Source of the DNA: Austropuccinia psidii
Taxonomy: Eukaryota > Basidiomycota > Pucciniomycetes > Pucciniales > Sphaerophragmiaceae
Length of the DNA: 64,000 bases
Direction of reading: 5' to 3'
Assembly: GCA_023105745.1 (NCBI GenBank)
Contig: JALGQZ010000014.1
Location: forward strand, 6,148,888-6,212,887
Notes under the pieces: generated by a model
Seen by the model: only the letters and a program-made list of their open reading frames with translations
What the model was told of the DNA's origin: nothing
Databases searched by the model: none
Shown here: positions 1-10,975 of the stretch, one piece after another
Layout of the letters: each line of letters begins with the position of its first letter
How positions within the stretch are numbered: the first letter of the stretch is position 1
Program-made: the position numbers and the translations under genes

Positions 1-168
1 TGTAATTTTTTTTAAAATTATAACTAAATTTTGATTTTCAAATATAAATTTGTATTTTTATTCTAATTTTTATTTTTATAATATAAATAAGTTTATTTTA
101 TTTATATTTGTATCTTAATTTATCTTTTGTGGTCTTTTGGGTATATGAAAATACCTCTAAGGCTCACA
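1..168 (+). repeat. 3' tail of a dispersed LTR-like repeat
   Basis: This is the end of a repeat that starts outside the window. Its last bases read TTGTGGTCTTTTGGGTAT and then ATACCTCTAAGGCTCACA. The same end occurs at 14914, 21440, 31993 and 41729, and in reverse at 16279. In the complete copies the unit runs from TGTAAG to CTCACA, so it has TG...CA borders like an LTR. Only the last ~170 bases are visible here, so the unit's identity rests on the shared end. Confidence 0.5.
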
Positions 169-1200
169 ATTCCTCTACATGGAAAGGTCTAGTAGCCTTT
201 TTCACCCAATTTTAGGATAAAAAGGGGCCTTTTCTCCACCAGCAAAGGTTTCCTCATCCTGCTCTTGAATTCCTATGTAGTAAAAATGTCAAAAAACAGA
301 TATACTATTCAAAAATAATCAGGTATAATTATAATTTTAATTATTGTAGTCTTTATTATTGTAACTCAACAGGTAAAGCTGCACCCAGGGCTTTCAAAAG
401 TGCTCACCACCACTATTTCTCAATAGCAAAGCCCTGAATATCTTATTATTAACCTTTATTAGCATCAATCAAACCTTTTATAATAAACTTTACTGTGTCA
501 CAGTCATATTTTAGGTTGTAAATACATTTATTATCACCTTTTCATAGACTCAATCTGACACCCCAAATGAAGCATAAACTACTTCAGGTGATCATTTTTT
601 GCAATTTATTTGTACTCCAACACCCTTTAGGGTGTTTGGAATTTGGTTGGGTGAACTACTCCTATTCATAGTAGTGCTATGGCATCTCTTAGACTTCTTA
701 GAATTTGTTTCTTCTGCATCTTCCTTGAAAATTACTTTATTTTCCTTTAAACCACTTCGTGTGGTTTGTTATTTGATATATAGGTGTTTTAAACATTTTT
801 TGTAAGGCTTCAAGAGCATAATTCTGGAAATCAAACCTTTGGGTATCTGAGAATTGCTTCGGGTGTTTTATTCTATAATCACAAGGTGTTTTGGAGCCTT
901 TCCTAGGCTGTTTGAGCCTTGTTAATATTGAATTAAGAGTTCTATATTGCTCTGCTGCAGTTGATTCAAGTTTTCACCATCTTATCAGCCCATCAAGCAA
1001 GAGAATCAACTAAATTACATCCAACATTGCTTTTCTAAAACAATTTTTGCCTTTCAACAGCTTTGTGGTTCAAATTTAAATAGTTCAAGTGGATCAGGCA
1101 AAGTAACTGTTTTACTCTGCTGGTTTTCTATTGGAAATCTTGGTTTATCCTTGGCTATCCTTCCAGCTAATTCCCATCCAACCTTTCAAAGCCACATGTA
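169..1200. other. AT-rich stretch, no gene seen
   Basis: I see no supportable gene. A 68-codon open frame at 599-805 lacks any recognisable domain and is what chance would give at this base composition. A short phrase on the gtgttt theme recurs between 620 and 900 but does not form a clean tandem array. Confidence 0.4.
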
Positions 1201-2350
1201 ATTGTCCCCCCAATGGGTGTTTGTGGGAATTATAGCCTGACCTCATTTTATGGCCAATTGGTCCATACTGGTGTTTTATGGCCTTAGGGCCACACCACCT
1301 TTCACTGGCAATATACTTCTCTCATTAGCCTCTTTGGCCAATTATCCATCTCACCAACCCCAGGCCAATACCCCTTGATTTGGGCCTGGGGTTCCTGTCA
1401 GCCTTCCAGGGGCCTCTGGCCCTGGGCCCTACCCCTTTGATTAGGGGGTCAAGGGTCTAAATGGCCTTTTGGGCCAATTAGGCCCTCTATGGTGTCTGCA
1501 GCCTGCAGGCCATAATCCATGGTCTTCAGTCCATGAGACTCTTTGGGCCCCTTTTGGCCTAAATCCAATGAGGCCAAAAGGGGCCTATCAGTGGGCCCAC
1601 CTGAGCCCATGCTTTGGCCATAGACCCCAGAAAATCATATCTTGGCCTCCAATCCCAGGGGACCCAAAATGACCATAGGGTACTTTTACCCTCAAGACTC
1701 CAACCATGGCCTCTGGTAGTCACCTTCATAAGGGAGAATTCCTCTCAAGATCAAGGAAGCCCCCACCTTCAGCTTAAATTGGACTCATTATGCGGGAATC
1801 AAGGATGGTACATATATGGTATTATATACCATTTTGTACCATTTTTCCTCAGCAATCCAATGGTTATGTTTTCAGGACCAGATTATGTCATTCCAACTAC
1901 AGTCCTCCAATCCATCACCCATTTTGAAGGAAGACTTCTCAGACACTCAGTCTTGCAATCCCTGGCAGCTACCAGCAGACCATTTGAGGACCCCAACCAC
2001 CTGGCCCTGCAGGAGTTGGGTTGTACTTTATTTCAGGATTCTTCCAAGGGAAATATCAAGAGGTCATCAAGCATTAAATTAGCTGTCAAGGCTTCAAGTA
2101 CTTCAGTATCCCTTGGACAACTCAATTGGTTCATACAGGTTGTATTCAAGCAAGCTGTATGGCCTTGGCCCTTTTGGTCCAATTCATATTCCACTTTGGG
2201 AATTCCATCACACAGTTCAATTCTAAAGATGTTCAGATCTGTATTGACCAAAAACAGTCAATAAAGGCGGGGATCAACCCTCCAGGATCAGTCTTTCAAC
2301 TTTTCACATATGTTGGCAACCTTTTCTTCCCTGGGGACTTTTTCACCAGT
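1200..2350 (+). other. GC-richer segment with a 216-codon open frame
   Basis: Base composition changes sharply here: runs such as GGGCCTGGGG and GGCCCTGGGCCC occur in a window that is otherwise strongly AT-rich. The longest open frame is 1614-2264 (+, 216 codons). It is rich in Ser, Pro, Gln and Leu, and I recognise no domain, signal peptide or membrane helix in it. GC-rich, GGCC-studded stretches with open frames are easily overcalled as genes in rust genomes. This could be part of a repeat or a real lineage-specific gene; I favour the repeat. Confidence 0.3.
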
Positions 2351-2359
2351 TAATTAATA

Positions 2360-3930
2360 TATTGAATTTATTTTTATCCTTATTTCCTTTTCTTTTATTA
2401 AAGTAAAAAATGATAATCTTAAGTCATTCATTTGCACTTTTCTTCTTTGCCTGTCAGTGGATATTGGTGGTCATATCCTTTACTAATTCCATTGTTCTTT
2501 CTGGCAGGTTGACACAGTGAATTGAGGATTAATTTGGTTGGCTCTTTGGATTTTGGCATTTTATTATCTTGGCTATTGGCTTCCTTTTTTCTTTTATCTT
2601 TGGCACACTTGTCTTTACTCTTATTCTTCCTTAAAGAAATATATTCCTTTTTATTTCTTTATTCTTTTGGAGCCCTTCATGTGAGCTCTTGATTCCTGAG
2701 TTCCAGGCCACTCTTGCTTCCATAAGAGCCCCTGTGACACAACCTTATAGCAGGTGGAGTCCATTCACATCCAGTTAGCTCCATTAAAATCAGACTGGAG
2801 TGGGCTGACAGATTTCCTTGCCATTTCTTCATTGACTGGAAAACAAGGATCAACACTTGAAGCCATTTGTTGGTGCCTCTGAGTCTGATAGTTTATTTTA
2901 GCCTAGACAGCCTTCTGGAGGGAGTGAGCTGCTGCTTAGAAGAAGGAAGCAATCATCTCATGGAGAAAATAGTTGGCCATATGGGAGTTGAAATAGCTTA
3001 GAGGAAAATAAAACATGTCAATGGCTTCTGAGAATATCAATGGTGGTGCTCCAACTAGTGTGACCCACCAACATACCCCTGAAGAGAAATGATTTGAGCA
3101 TGTCTTCTGCATTGTTGTTAAAATGACCTTTTGGTGGCCATTGTGATTCCTGAACATGAGGTAGGTGAGGCTTATTATGTATAGGGGGCTATAGGACCTT
3201 CTACAGCCATGTCTGAGCTTCTTATATGGAAGGTGCTAAAACATTTCCATCCCTACTTAAAGAATTAACTGGATAGGTTTTTTTGTTTTTTTGGACTCTA
3301 GTACTTAGCTGATGTCTCAATTGTGATTGGAGCTGAATTATAAATCCCCATTAAGGTCTTATTTCTTCTACTTTAAATAGTCAGCATTTGAGCCAGCTTC
3401 TGTTGATGTTTTCATAATGGCTTATGGTTATTGATGATTTTCATGGGTTTGTCTTTCTTTTTTTGTTATGTGATCTTAACAAGATCAGGTATGTATTGTA
3501 TCCTTATAATTCATTTTTTCATCCCCTTCCTCTTCTGGAATTGGGTGTAGAGTGGGATAATACAAGTAAATAAGCAATTTATCTGAAATTCATACCATTA
3601 TTACCTATTTTTCAACATCAAACCCAGGTCACATAGGTAACCTTTGAGTTTGAACATTGAATTTCTTCCCAAATTCATTTATTATTACTTAGAATTACAG
3701 TCTCCTCCAAAAGCATTTGCTTTGTTAGAATCTAGTTGGTTCTTTTATTGTCATTAATATTTGTTTTTCACTTCTGTGAACAAAGGAATCTTGCTCTTCT
3801 TTCTTCTCTTTCAGCACCCAATGGTTGATCGACTAATGTCAGCACTACTAATGGTTGATTTCTCTAATGATCTTTTTCCTTTTTAGAGAACTAGGTTGAT
3901 TCCATGATGACAATTGTGTTGAAGCTCAGA
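2360..3930. other. No gene seen
   Basis: Mixed AT-rich and moderately GC sequence with only short open frames (for example a 73-codon frame at 2936-3157 on the minus strand). None shows a domain. No tandem or inverted repeat stands out. Confidence 0.4.
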
Positions 3931-3940
3931 AGTCTATTAT

Positions 3941-3950
3941 CTATATAAAA
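3941..3950 (+). promoter_or_regulatory. TATA-like box upstream of the 4113 gene candidate
   Basis: CTATATAAAA lies about 165 bases before the ATG at 4113 and is followed by a pyrimidine-rich stretch (TTTTTTTTCTATTC), the usual look of a fungal core promoter. In DNA this AT-rich such a match can occur by chance, so support comes mainly from its position. Confidence 0.35.
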
Positions 3951-4112
3951 GGACTGAAGAACCATTTTTTTTCTATTCATCCCATCCATTGATCCAATAG
4001 CCATTTGTGTTTATATCAATTATAACCTTGGTATGCTATCACTTCCTTGCTAGAGGATTTTCTTTTATTTTTTTTGTTGCCTTATTGCTTTTAATATTTT
4101 CTCAGAATAAAT

Positions 4113-4735
4113 ATGAGTTCTCACAATCTTGGCTTTGCTGCTGACTTCTTTAATGCTTTTCACCCATTTACCACTGAGGAGCTGGAAGACCTTGTTCTTG
4201 GTATTCCTCTGACCAATAGGATGAGGAGTTTGGTCTGGGTATGGCTTACTTCCAATGGTCCTTATTCAAAAGTCCCTCTGGCTCCACCAAGTCTTGGTGA
4301 TATCTTGAGCACACCAGCCAGCAATCCTAACCATTGAAAACCTACACCTGCTTCGGCTTTGGCCTTCTATTCCTTCTTAAATGAAGAGGTTGATCTAAGA
4401 CTCTTGGATCCTCAACCAACATAATTGCTTCATCCCAAAAGAAAGAATTCAAGAAAAATCAAATGGGCCCTACTCCCTTTGCCCTTGTAATGCTTTTGGC
4501 CATGTTATTTACCCTTCTAAATGAAGCAAGCCATATGGTAAGCTTTATACTTTGTGCTTTATTTTGGAATTTATACTAATAGTAATCTGTTTTCTTTTAT
4601 TATCATTCATTTTTTTAGGCTACTCTTAGTTACTTTTGCTATTTATCTTGTTATATCACACTGTTAGGCCTCCTGTACTTTGAATTGGAGGAAATATGCC
4701 TTTGGTCATTATATATCTGTTTTATAAGTTCATAA
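4113..4735 (+). pseudogene. Decayed two-exon hypothetical gene
   Basis: The first open part (4113-4337) encodes about 74 residues, with an acidic stretch FTTEELEDLVLGIPLTN followed by a Pro/Ser-rich tail, then TGA at 4335. The same frame stays open after that stop to 4422, overlapping a second frame that is open from 4394. The second frame reaches a well-formed intron at 4538-4618: donor GTAAGC, branch-like TACTAAT near 4574 and acceptor TTTTTTTAG. After splicing, the frame runs on to TAA at 4733. The second part contains a hydrophobic run, FALVMLLAMLFTLL, which might be a membrane helix. One stop and one frameshift therefore separate it from a full reading frame. I do not recognise the family; because it sits among repeats, it may be an element-borne ORF. 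Confidence 0.35.
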
Positions 4736-4739
4736 AAAA

Positions 4740-5300
4740 GCTCCAATTTAGTCAGAATGAAATTGAAAAATAAGAAAAAAGAAAATAATGTTGAGTAGTA
4801 GTGATAAAAGAGAACAAAATTAGAAATGAAAAACTTCTTTTCCTTATGTATATATTATTTTTATTTTTTGAATAAAAGAGATAATAAAATGAGAGAAAAA
4901 ATAGATAAATTAATAAAATAAAACAAGTATTATAATATTATGTAAGTCTCCTTTTATTTTTTTTGGTATCATTTACTAATGGAAGTTAATAAAAGAAAGA
5001 TCATGTTATTTTTTATTTGATTTATTATTATTATTTTCATTATTTTTCTTATTTCTTGTTATTATTTCTTGTTTATTTATTTATTTTATTATTATTATTT
5101 TTAGAATTAATGATGATGATTATTTATTTATTGATATATTTGTTTCATATTTAGAAAAGAGAAGTATAAGAACAAAAATAATCTTCAATATCAAGTAAGT
5201 TTTATTTTATTTCTTCCTTCTATGCTTATATCAACTGAAGCTAATTCTTTATTTATTATGATTTTATTTTCTGTTCTTTTTTTCATTATTTAAAGAAGAA
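4740..5300. repeat. Low-complexity AT tract
   Basis: The segment is almost entirely A and T, with TTA/ATT trinucleotide runs (about 5020-5110 and 5120-5140). There is no gene and no exact tandem array. Confidence 0.5.
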
Positions 5301-5305
5301 TAAAT

Positions 5306-6110
5306 TCAAAAAATAAAAAAAAGACTGATGGATGAAATGATGAATTGAGTATTTAGCAGGTGGTATTTATATATACATTGAAAAAATTCCTTTAACCAAG
5401 GATTTCCCTCAATAATTCCTGTTTTAGAAATGTAACTCCCCTCCATTTCGTTCTTTTGAGACTTTTGAAAAATTATTCTTGACAGAAATATTTCCAATCT
5501 CCTATATTAAAATCAGTTACACCACTTCTAAAACTGAGGATTGCTGGTATAAGTGATTCTTCCCAGTGGAAATCCCATGTGGTATTATTTACAGTATATC
5601 CTCTTGTGAATTTACTAATTCTTCCATTTTTAAGTTTGAAATCCTGGAGGTTGAACCAGTCTTGGCACTCCCAGGTCCTTCAAAATAGTGATTTCCTGAG
5701 CTGTTCATCCATGTTAAATATTCCATTCCAGTATTGATTTCCAAGGTTGCCATAAATTCTATCCCAGGTCAGTAACTCCAGGAATTCATATTTTGTAATG
5801 CCAAATCCAGTTATTTCTTTCCATGGATGAGGAATGACAGTTTCTGATGGTGATTTTTTATTTTTCAAATATATCCTCAACTAAATATATTGAAGGACTA
5901 TTGTGTAAATATCAGGGTAGGGTTTTGGTTTTATTTGCAAGAATGATTCAGCATATTCATTTGATTCTTGGGGATTATTGTAGGTGGCCTAGACTACTTT
6001 TTCTTCTATACAACTGATTTCTTTGTTCAGTGACCAGGGACTTTCTTCCAGTAATGGCCATGATTCTATTTTTGAGGCATTTTGGTGTATTCTTGAAGTT
6101 TTAAATGTAA
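5306..6110 (-). pseudogene. Relic of a Gypsy-family tail ORF
   Basis: On the minus strand a reading frame runs from about 6110 to 5680 with few stops and then continues in fragments to 5306. It includes EFLELLTWDRIYGNLGNQYW, which matches in order and spacing a block at 9.2 kb in the neighbouring LTR element (HFLELLTEEEIKGNL, then NQFW). Both lie on the same strand. This suggests the remains of a second, older copy of the same element family directly next to the full-length one. The function of this ORF is unknown. No LTR was found around this copy. Confidence 0.4.
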
Positions 6111-6549
6111 GATGAATTGAAAATAGTATCAGATTTTATAGAAATAATGATTGGATAATTTGCTTTGTTTTTGTTTAATTATTTAAACTTGATTAAATGG
6201 TTAATTCTTTGTTTAAGGCAGGAAGGTATTTCTGCAAGCTTAATAGTTTAAAGAGAGGTTAGGATTGATTATCTTGGGTAAGAATTTGAATATTCCTCTT
6301 TGATAAGGCAGGAGGTCACTTCCTAGTGGTGCTTGATTTTGGGTGAGGGAAATTGGTTATTTTTTGGTTGATAAAATTTAATTTCCTCTTTGATAAGTCA
6401 GGAGCTCACTTCCTAGTTATTAATTCAGTTGAAATTTGACTTTTTTTATTTAATTTTTGAGCATTAGAGCTTTTATGTGTCTTGAAGATAGGCCTGAACA
6501 GTCTGAAATTTTACTTGATCCATTAATTCTTGAGCAATTTGATTATTGG

Positions 6550-8527
6550 TGTGGGAACTCCTCTTGTGTGGGATTAAAATGAGGCAGTACCTGGCGGGGG
6601 AAATCACAGGTAACTAGCTTTTAATTGCTAATAACTCCTGTAACTAAGGGTGGCAAGGGTATATTGCCTGTCCCTCCTAAAATACTGAACAAAATCTTCC
6701 TTGGAGCTCACAAACCAAAATGAAATTAATAAGTGGCTTTACAACTGCAGAAGACAAAATTCAGCAGTCTCAGATCAGACCTATTCAATACATAATATGA
6801 AAAATAATGTTAGTGACTTTGGTTAAATTTTGGGGTTTTAATGAGATACTTGTCCGTATAATTGTTATTTTTAGTGAAATTGGGGTGAGTGGTTTCTTCT
6901 TGGTGATAAAACTTTGGTAAGATGAGTTATTTAAGATGTTTTGAAAAATTTGATGGGGGTTGGTAAAGGTAATTTTGTAAAGGTATAGTTATAATAGAGT
7001 GAAATAATTTAAAGGTTTGTTATTATTTTTTAAGATTTGTTGATAATTAAGATAAAATTGTATTTGTTAAATTTAAGAGGTAAGATTCTTTGATATTGGA
7101 TTTTTAAAGGGGGTAAGCTGTTTTTAAGTTTTGCTAAATGGTGTCAATTTCACTGGATAAAATATTTTAATAGAGTAGTAACCCTAATCTTGGGTACTGG
7201 ATAATTTTTATTTTTATTTTAATAATAATAAGATTCCACTGAGCTTAGCTACTGGGCAATCTTCAACACTATACTTCTACTGAGCTTAGCTACTGGGCAA
7301 GTAAATTTGCTATAATATACTGAACTACCTCCTAGGTGAGGGATGAATTATTCCTATGCCTCTACTGTGCAGGGGATATAATGTGCATGGGGATTTTGAA
7401 ATTTGGGGGGAGAGAGCCCCTCTATTTATACCTTTTGGGAGCCCAGGGGGCACTCCATGGGAGCTTTCTTTTTCCAATTTAATTCCTCTTGATTTCATCA
7501 TGTGACTCTGTTTTTGGTGAGGACCTTTCTTGCATGGGTCAGGTGATTTAAGGTTTGGTGATAATATTTTCTCTGCACCGCCTCCATTCATCACATGATG
7601 GGTTTTTGGTGAACTAATTATGATGTGATATTAATGGATTTTCCTTGCATGCATGAGGTGATTTCATTTTGGCTGAGAATTATTTTGTGCACAGCCTTTT
7701 TTCTGTCACATGATATGCTGTTGGGGGGTGCAGTATCACACAATGACCTTGTATTTCCTTTGCATATGTCACTTTTAGGCTTGGTAGAAGTGGCTGTGTA
7801 ATTTATGCAGGTGTCCTGGCTGTGTTTCTTCTTTTGAACTTTAAAATGAGGTCGGGTGACAATTTCTTGCACTGATGAATTTACTGTTGTGTATGAGATG
7901 ATGTGATCTTTTGGTTTGACACATGCTGTGCATAGTCATGTTTGTTGAGATTTAATTAGAAGTGTGTACTGCATGCAGCTTGTTGTAACTAGCTCTGGTT
8001 TGCATGAGGTGATGAGTGGTGTAAATAATTTTGATTCTGTTTTAAGTTTTCAAGTGGGGTTACTGTGGATATAAGATAAGGTACTCCTGTGGCTGTGTTG
8101 TAAATGACTTGCAGGAATTCCATGGGGTTTAGCTTTTGCATCATGTGACTTTCTATACTGAATGCAAGGTGGCTGTGTGACTAATGCATGTGTCATTTTC
8201 ATTCTGTATGAGTCCTGTGGCTATAAGGGGGTGTAAAGCTGGGTGGGGTGTGTAATTTGAAGGGTGGTACCTTATTTGTTGTAACTAGTTTACTATATGT
8301 AACTTGATTTTTACATATTCATAATGAAATTGAAAAATTTATTTAAACACATACACTGCCCTTTGGTGCCTGTGCCATGGTTTTATGAGTTAAATCCAGC
8401 TTCTTGCTGTAAAATTGACCTTTTGGTGTAAAATTTTAGTGTAAGTCTGCCTGTAGGCTGGCTTTACTGCTGTTATGGGGTACTATGAGCTTGAACCTGG
8501 TGAAAAAAAATGGTATGGAATACCACA
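6550..8527 (-). repeat. 3' LTR (left) of the Gag-protease element
   Basis: Same order and content as the right LTR at 12903-14868, including the blocks starting GAACTCCT, ATTAAAATGAGGCAGTACCT and CCCCTCTATTTATACC, and the terminal GGTATGGAATACCACA. It contains an internal partial duplication around 7236-7300, where TACTGAGCTTAGCTACTGGG-type text occurs twice about 41 bases apart. The outer border is at TGTGGGAACTC (6550). Confidence 0.85.
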
Positions 8528-8540
8528 TTGGTTTTTTCAG
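8528..8540 (-). other. Polypurine-tract-like sequence
   Basis: On the minus strand CTGAAAAAACCAA directly abuts the TGTGG start of the 3' LTR. This is where a polypurine tract, the primer for plus-strand DNA synthesis, is expected. It is short and not purely purine, so the call rests mainly on position. Confidence 0.4.
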
Positions 8541-8911
8541 AAATCTCAATAATTTGCAGAAATTCCTTGATTTCTTGAAGTTCTTGGTTTCTTTATATTG
8601 ATGTAGTATCCTTACATTCCAAAGGTTCTCTTTATAAAAATCTTCAGCTTCTGGCTTCCAAATTTAATAATCATTGAATTTTGGTTTTCTTTTATTAATT
8701 ATTCTCCATAGGATCCAAAAATTGGTGAATTGGTTATGTCAGAGGTGATTGATATTTTTTTGAAGAAATACTTTGTTGATGAATTTCCTCTTTGCTCAGG
8801 CAGAAAGTCATTGCCTTTAAGAGGGAAAAATTGATAAATAAAACTAATGATACATTTGATTAATGATACTAGTACATTTTTAGAGAAAAATATTAATTTT
8901 GTTAATTTTAT

Positions 8912-9673
8912 TTAAAGTTGAACTACCCCAAGTGGGAAAGGTGAGTGTCTGTTGGGTAACCTGGCCAAAATCAGGTCTTTTAGGGCTTCCACAAAGGCAT
9001 TTATTTCCTCAATTTCTTTTTCTTATGGGAATTCTTACCACCATAAGTCTTCATCAATGAATATGTATTCATCTCCAGCCCATTTCAGTTTTCCTGTTTG
9101 ATATGTTGATCCATTCAATCCAAGGTACCATTGGGCAAAAATTTGATTGAAGTAGATTCCTCTTCTTGGTAATATTCCCATTGCAAATTTTTTATCCCAG
9201 AATTGATTTTAGAGGTTTCCTTTAATTTCCTCTTCAGTTAATAGCTCTAGGAAGTGTATTTTGCTCAAGTTTGCTCCTGGAAGGTGACATAAATATTCAT
9301 CTGCACATAATATGTCTTGAACTTCATCCCCATAAAGGTCTTCAAAGGTAATATATTCCAAGTAAAGTTAGTTGTATTCATTTTCTAAGATGGATTCTGT
9401 TCCATCATGTTCATTGGGAGGTTTCTGGATGGATTCAGGGTTTTCCAGTTGCCATTCATAAGGTCCTTCTTGGTTGTTCAATGGTTTGTCCAAGAAGCTG
9501 ATATGGTATGCTTCTTTTAAATTTTTGTCTTTTTCTTCCATAATTTTGATTTCTCTTTCTGTTTCATTGATAATTTCTTCATCTGAAAGCTCATGATGTT
9601 CACTAAATCTGACTTTCTTCCTTTTGGTTTTAGTTTTGAAAGGATTTCCATTTATATTTTCATTTCCATCCAC
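8912..9673 (-). pseudogene. Unknown acidic tail ORF of the Gag-protease element
   Basis: A 101-codon open part (9673-9368) is rich in Lys and Glu, with a basic patch KTKTKRKKVRFSEHHE near its start. The same frame then continues, interrupted by a few TAA codons, to 8912. The continuation holds HFLELLTEEEIKGNL and, about 35 residues later, a Trp/Tyr-rich stretch. It is the last gene before the 3' LTR, in the place where an autonomous element would start its reverse transcriptase. I recognise no enzyme motif. A related block at 5.3-6.1 kb shows that it is a conserved part of the family. Confidence 0.5.
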
Positions 9674-9752
9674 CGGAATCTGGAGGTTTTCTTCAATTTT
9701 ATTAATTGGCTTGTAAATTATACTGGGTGATTCATCTTCAGAGATTTAGTCT

Positions 9753-9998
9753 TCAAGTTTTCTTTTGAGGTTTTCTTGCCATTTTTGTATTTTGTAAATT
9801 TTGGCCAAATTCATCACTTTTTGGAGATATGGATAAATCTTGGGTCTTCTGGTTCAAATCGGTCATGGTATTGACTCTTTTTTCATTTTGAAACTTCTTT
9901 CCTGGGGTGTTTCTGACCAATTTTTCTATATTGAATGAATCCATTCCTCTAGGTGGTCCAGTATACCACCCAAGTGCTTGAGGTTTGCATATTGGCAT
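9753..9998 (-). pseudogene. Segment downstream of the protease
   Basis: An 81-codon open frame starting MPICKPQALGWYTGPPRG continues the polyprotein after the retropepsin in another frame, so a frameshift has occurred near 10.0 kb. The Gly/Pro-rich start followed by a Lys/Asn/Gln-rich tail suggests a linker or low-complexity spacer. No catalytic motif is visible. Confidence 0.45.
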
Positions 9999-10059
9999 GC
10001 ATAGTTTTCTTCCATCAGGTTCTTGATAGCTGAGTATTTCACCTTGTTTATGGGAAATT

Positions 10060-10584
10060 CTATGCTAATTTTATTTCTTCCAAGAAGGGTCTTCCAAGTT
10101 CTGTATGTACAGATCCTTTTGCAATGAAAAAGTGGATTTGCGTTTCTTCACCTGAAGCCAAAATTATTGAAGTAAATTTTGAAAGTGTCACCAATGAAGT
10201 AGTATGGCCTCCAATTCCCTTAATATTCATGTTTAGCTTTCTTTTTGTGAGTGAGTATTTGATTTCTATCTCTTCTGGTATGATTTGGAGTTCTGCCCCA
10301 GTGTCTACTAATGCTCTGATAGGATATTCTTCCTTTCAAATGAAGATTTCCATGAATCCCAAATGACAGGTATCTTGAATCTTTGGCTTTGGTATTTCTT
10401 TGAATCCAAATTTTAATATTCCTTCTTGAATATCCATTGAGCTGGGTGATTTAATTTTGTCCTTGTCCTTTTCTGATAATTCCTGTAGCTTATGGACAAA
10501 GTTCGGTGACATCCTCAAAACTTCTTCAATGGTAATGTTGATCTTTTTTTGCATAATTTTCTTAATAATTTTGTCAATTTCCAA
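10060..10584 (-). pseudogene. Retropepsin-type aspartic protease
   Basis: The first part (10584-10336) is a helical, Lys-rich linker that ends in a TGA. The same frame continues after it and reaches ALVDTGAELQIIPEE at about 10310-10270. DTGA is the catalytic loop of retroviral-type aspartic proteases, which cut the Gag polyprotein and work as dimers. The hydrophobic-hydrophobic-G pattern expected near the C-terminal end appears as HTELGRPFL at about 10095, and the frame ends at TAG (10060). The TGA at 10336 could be a mutated CGA. Order and strand fit the upstream Gag. Confidence 0.7.
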
Positions 10585-10975
10585 TTTTGTTTCAACTTAT
10601 TTCTTTTGCTGTTTTCTGAAATTCCTTTCTTCTTTGGGAATTTCTTCATCTTCATTATTATTGGCAAGATTTTCAATTTCTTCCTCAGTTTGGTCTGATT
10701 TTGGAATATTTGAGTTTAGGAATTTGGTGGGAATTATTCAACTTTATTCATCTTTGTCTTCTTCAATATAGTTTCCTGGAAGAGCTTCTTTCTTCCTTGG
10801 CTCTTGATTTTGGCTTTTCTTTCCATCTTTTTTTGGTCTTCCTTAATCTAATGTGTGATTCAAATTGGTCATTGGCTGAGGAAATGGTAGGTGGTTTCCA
10901 GCTTGACCAATCTTCAACATGTGAAATTGAGGTTGATTTATCTTCTGATTTATTTTCAGTGAGCTTAACCTCTTC

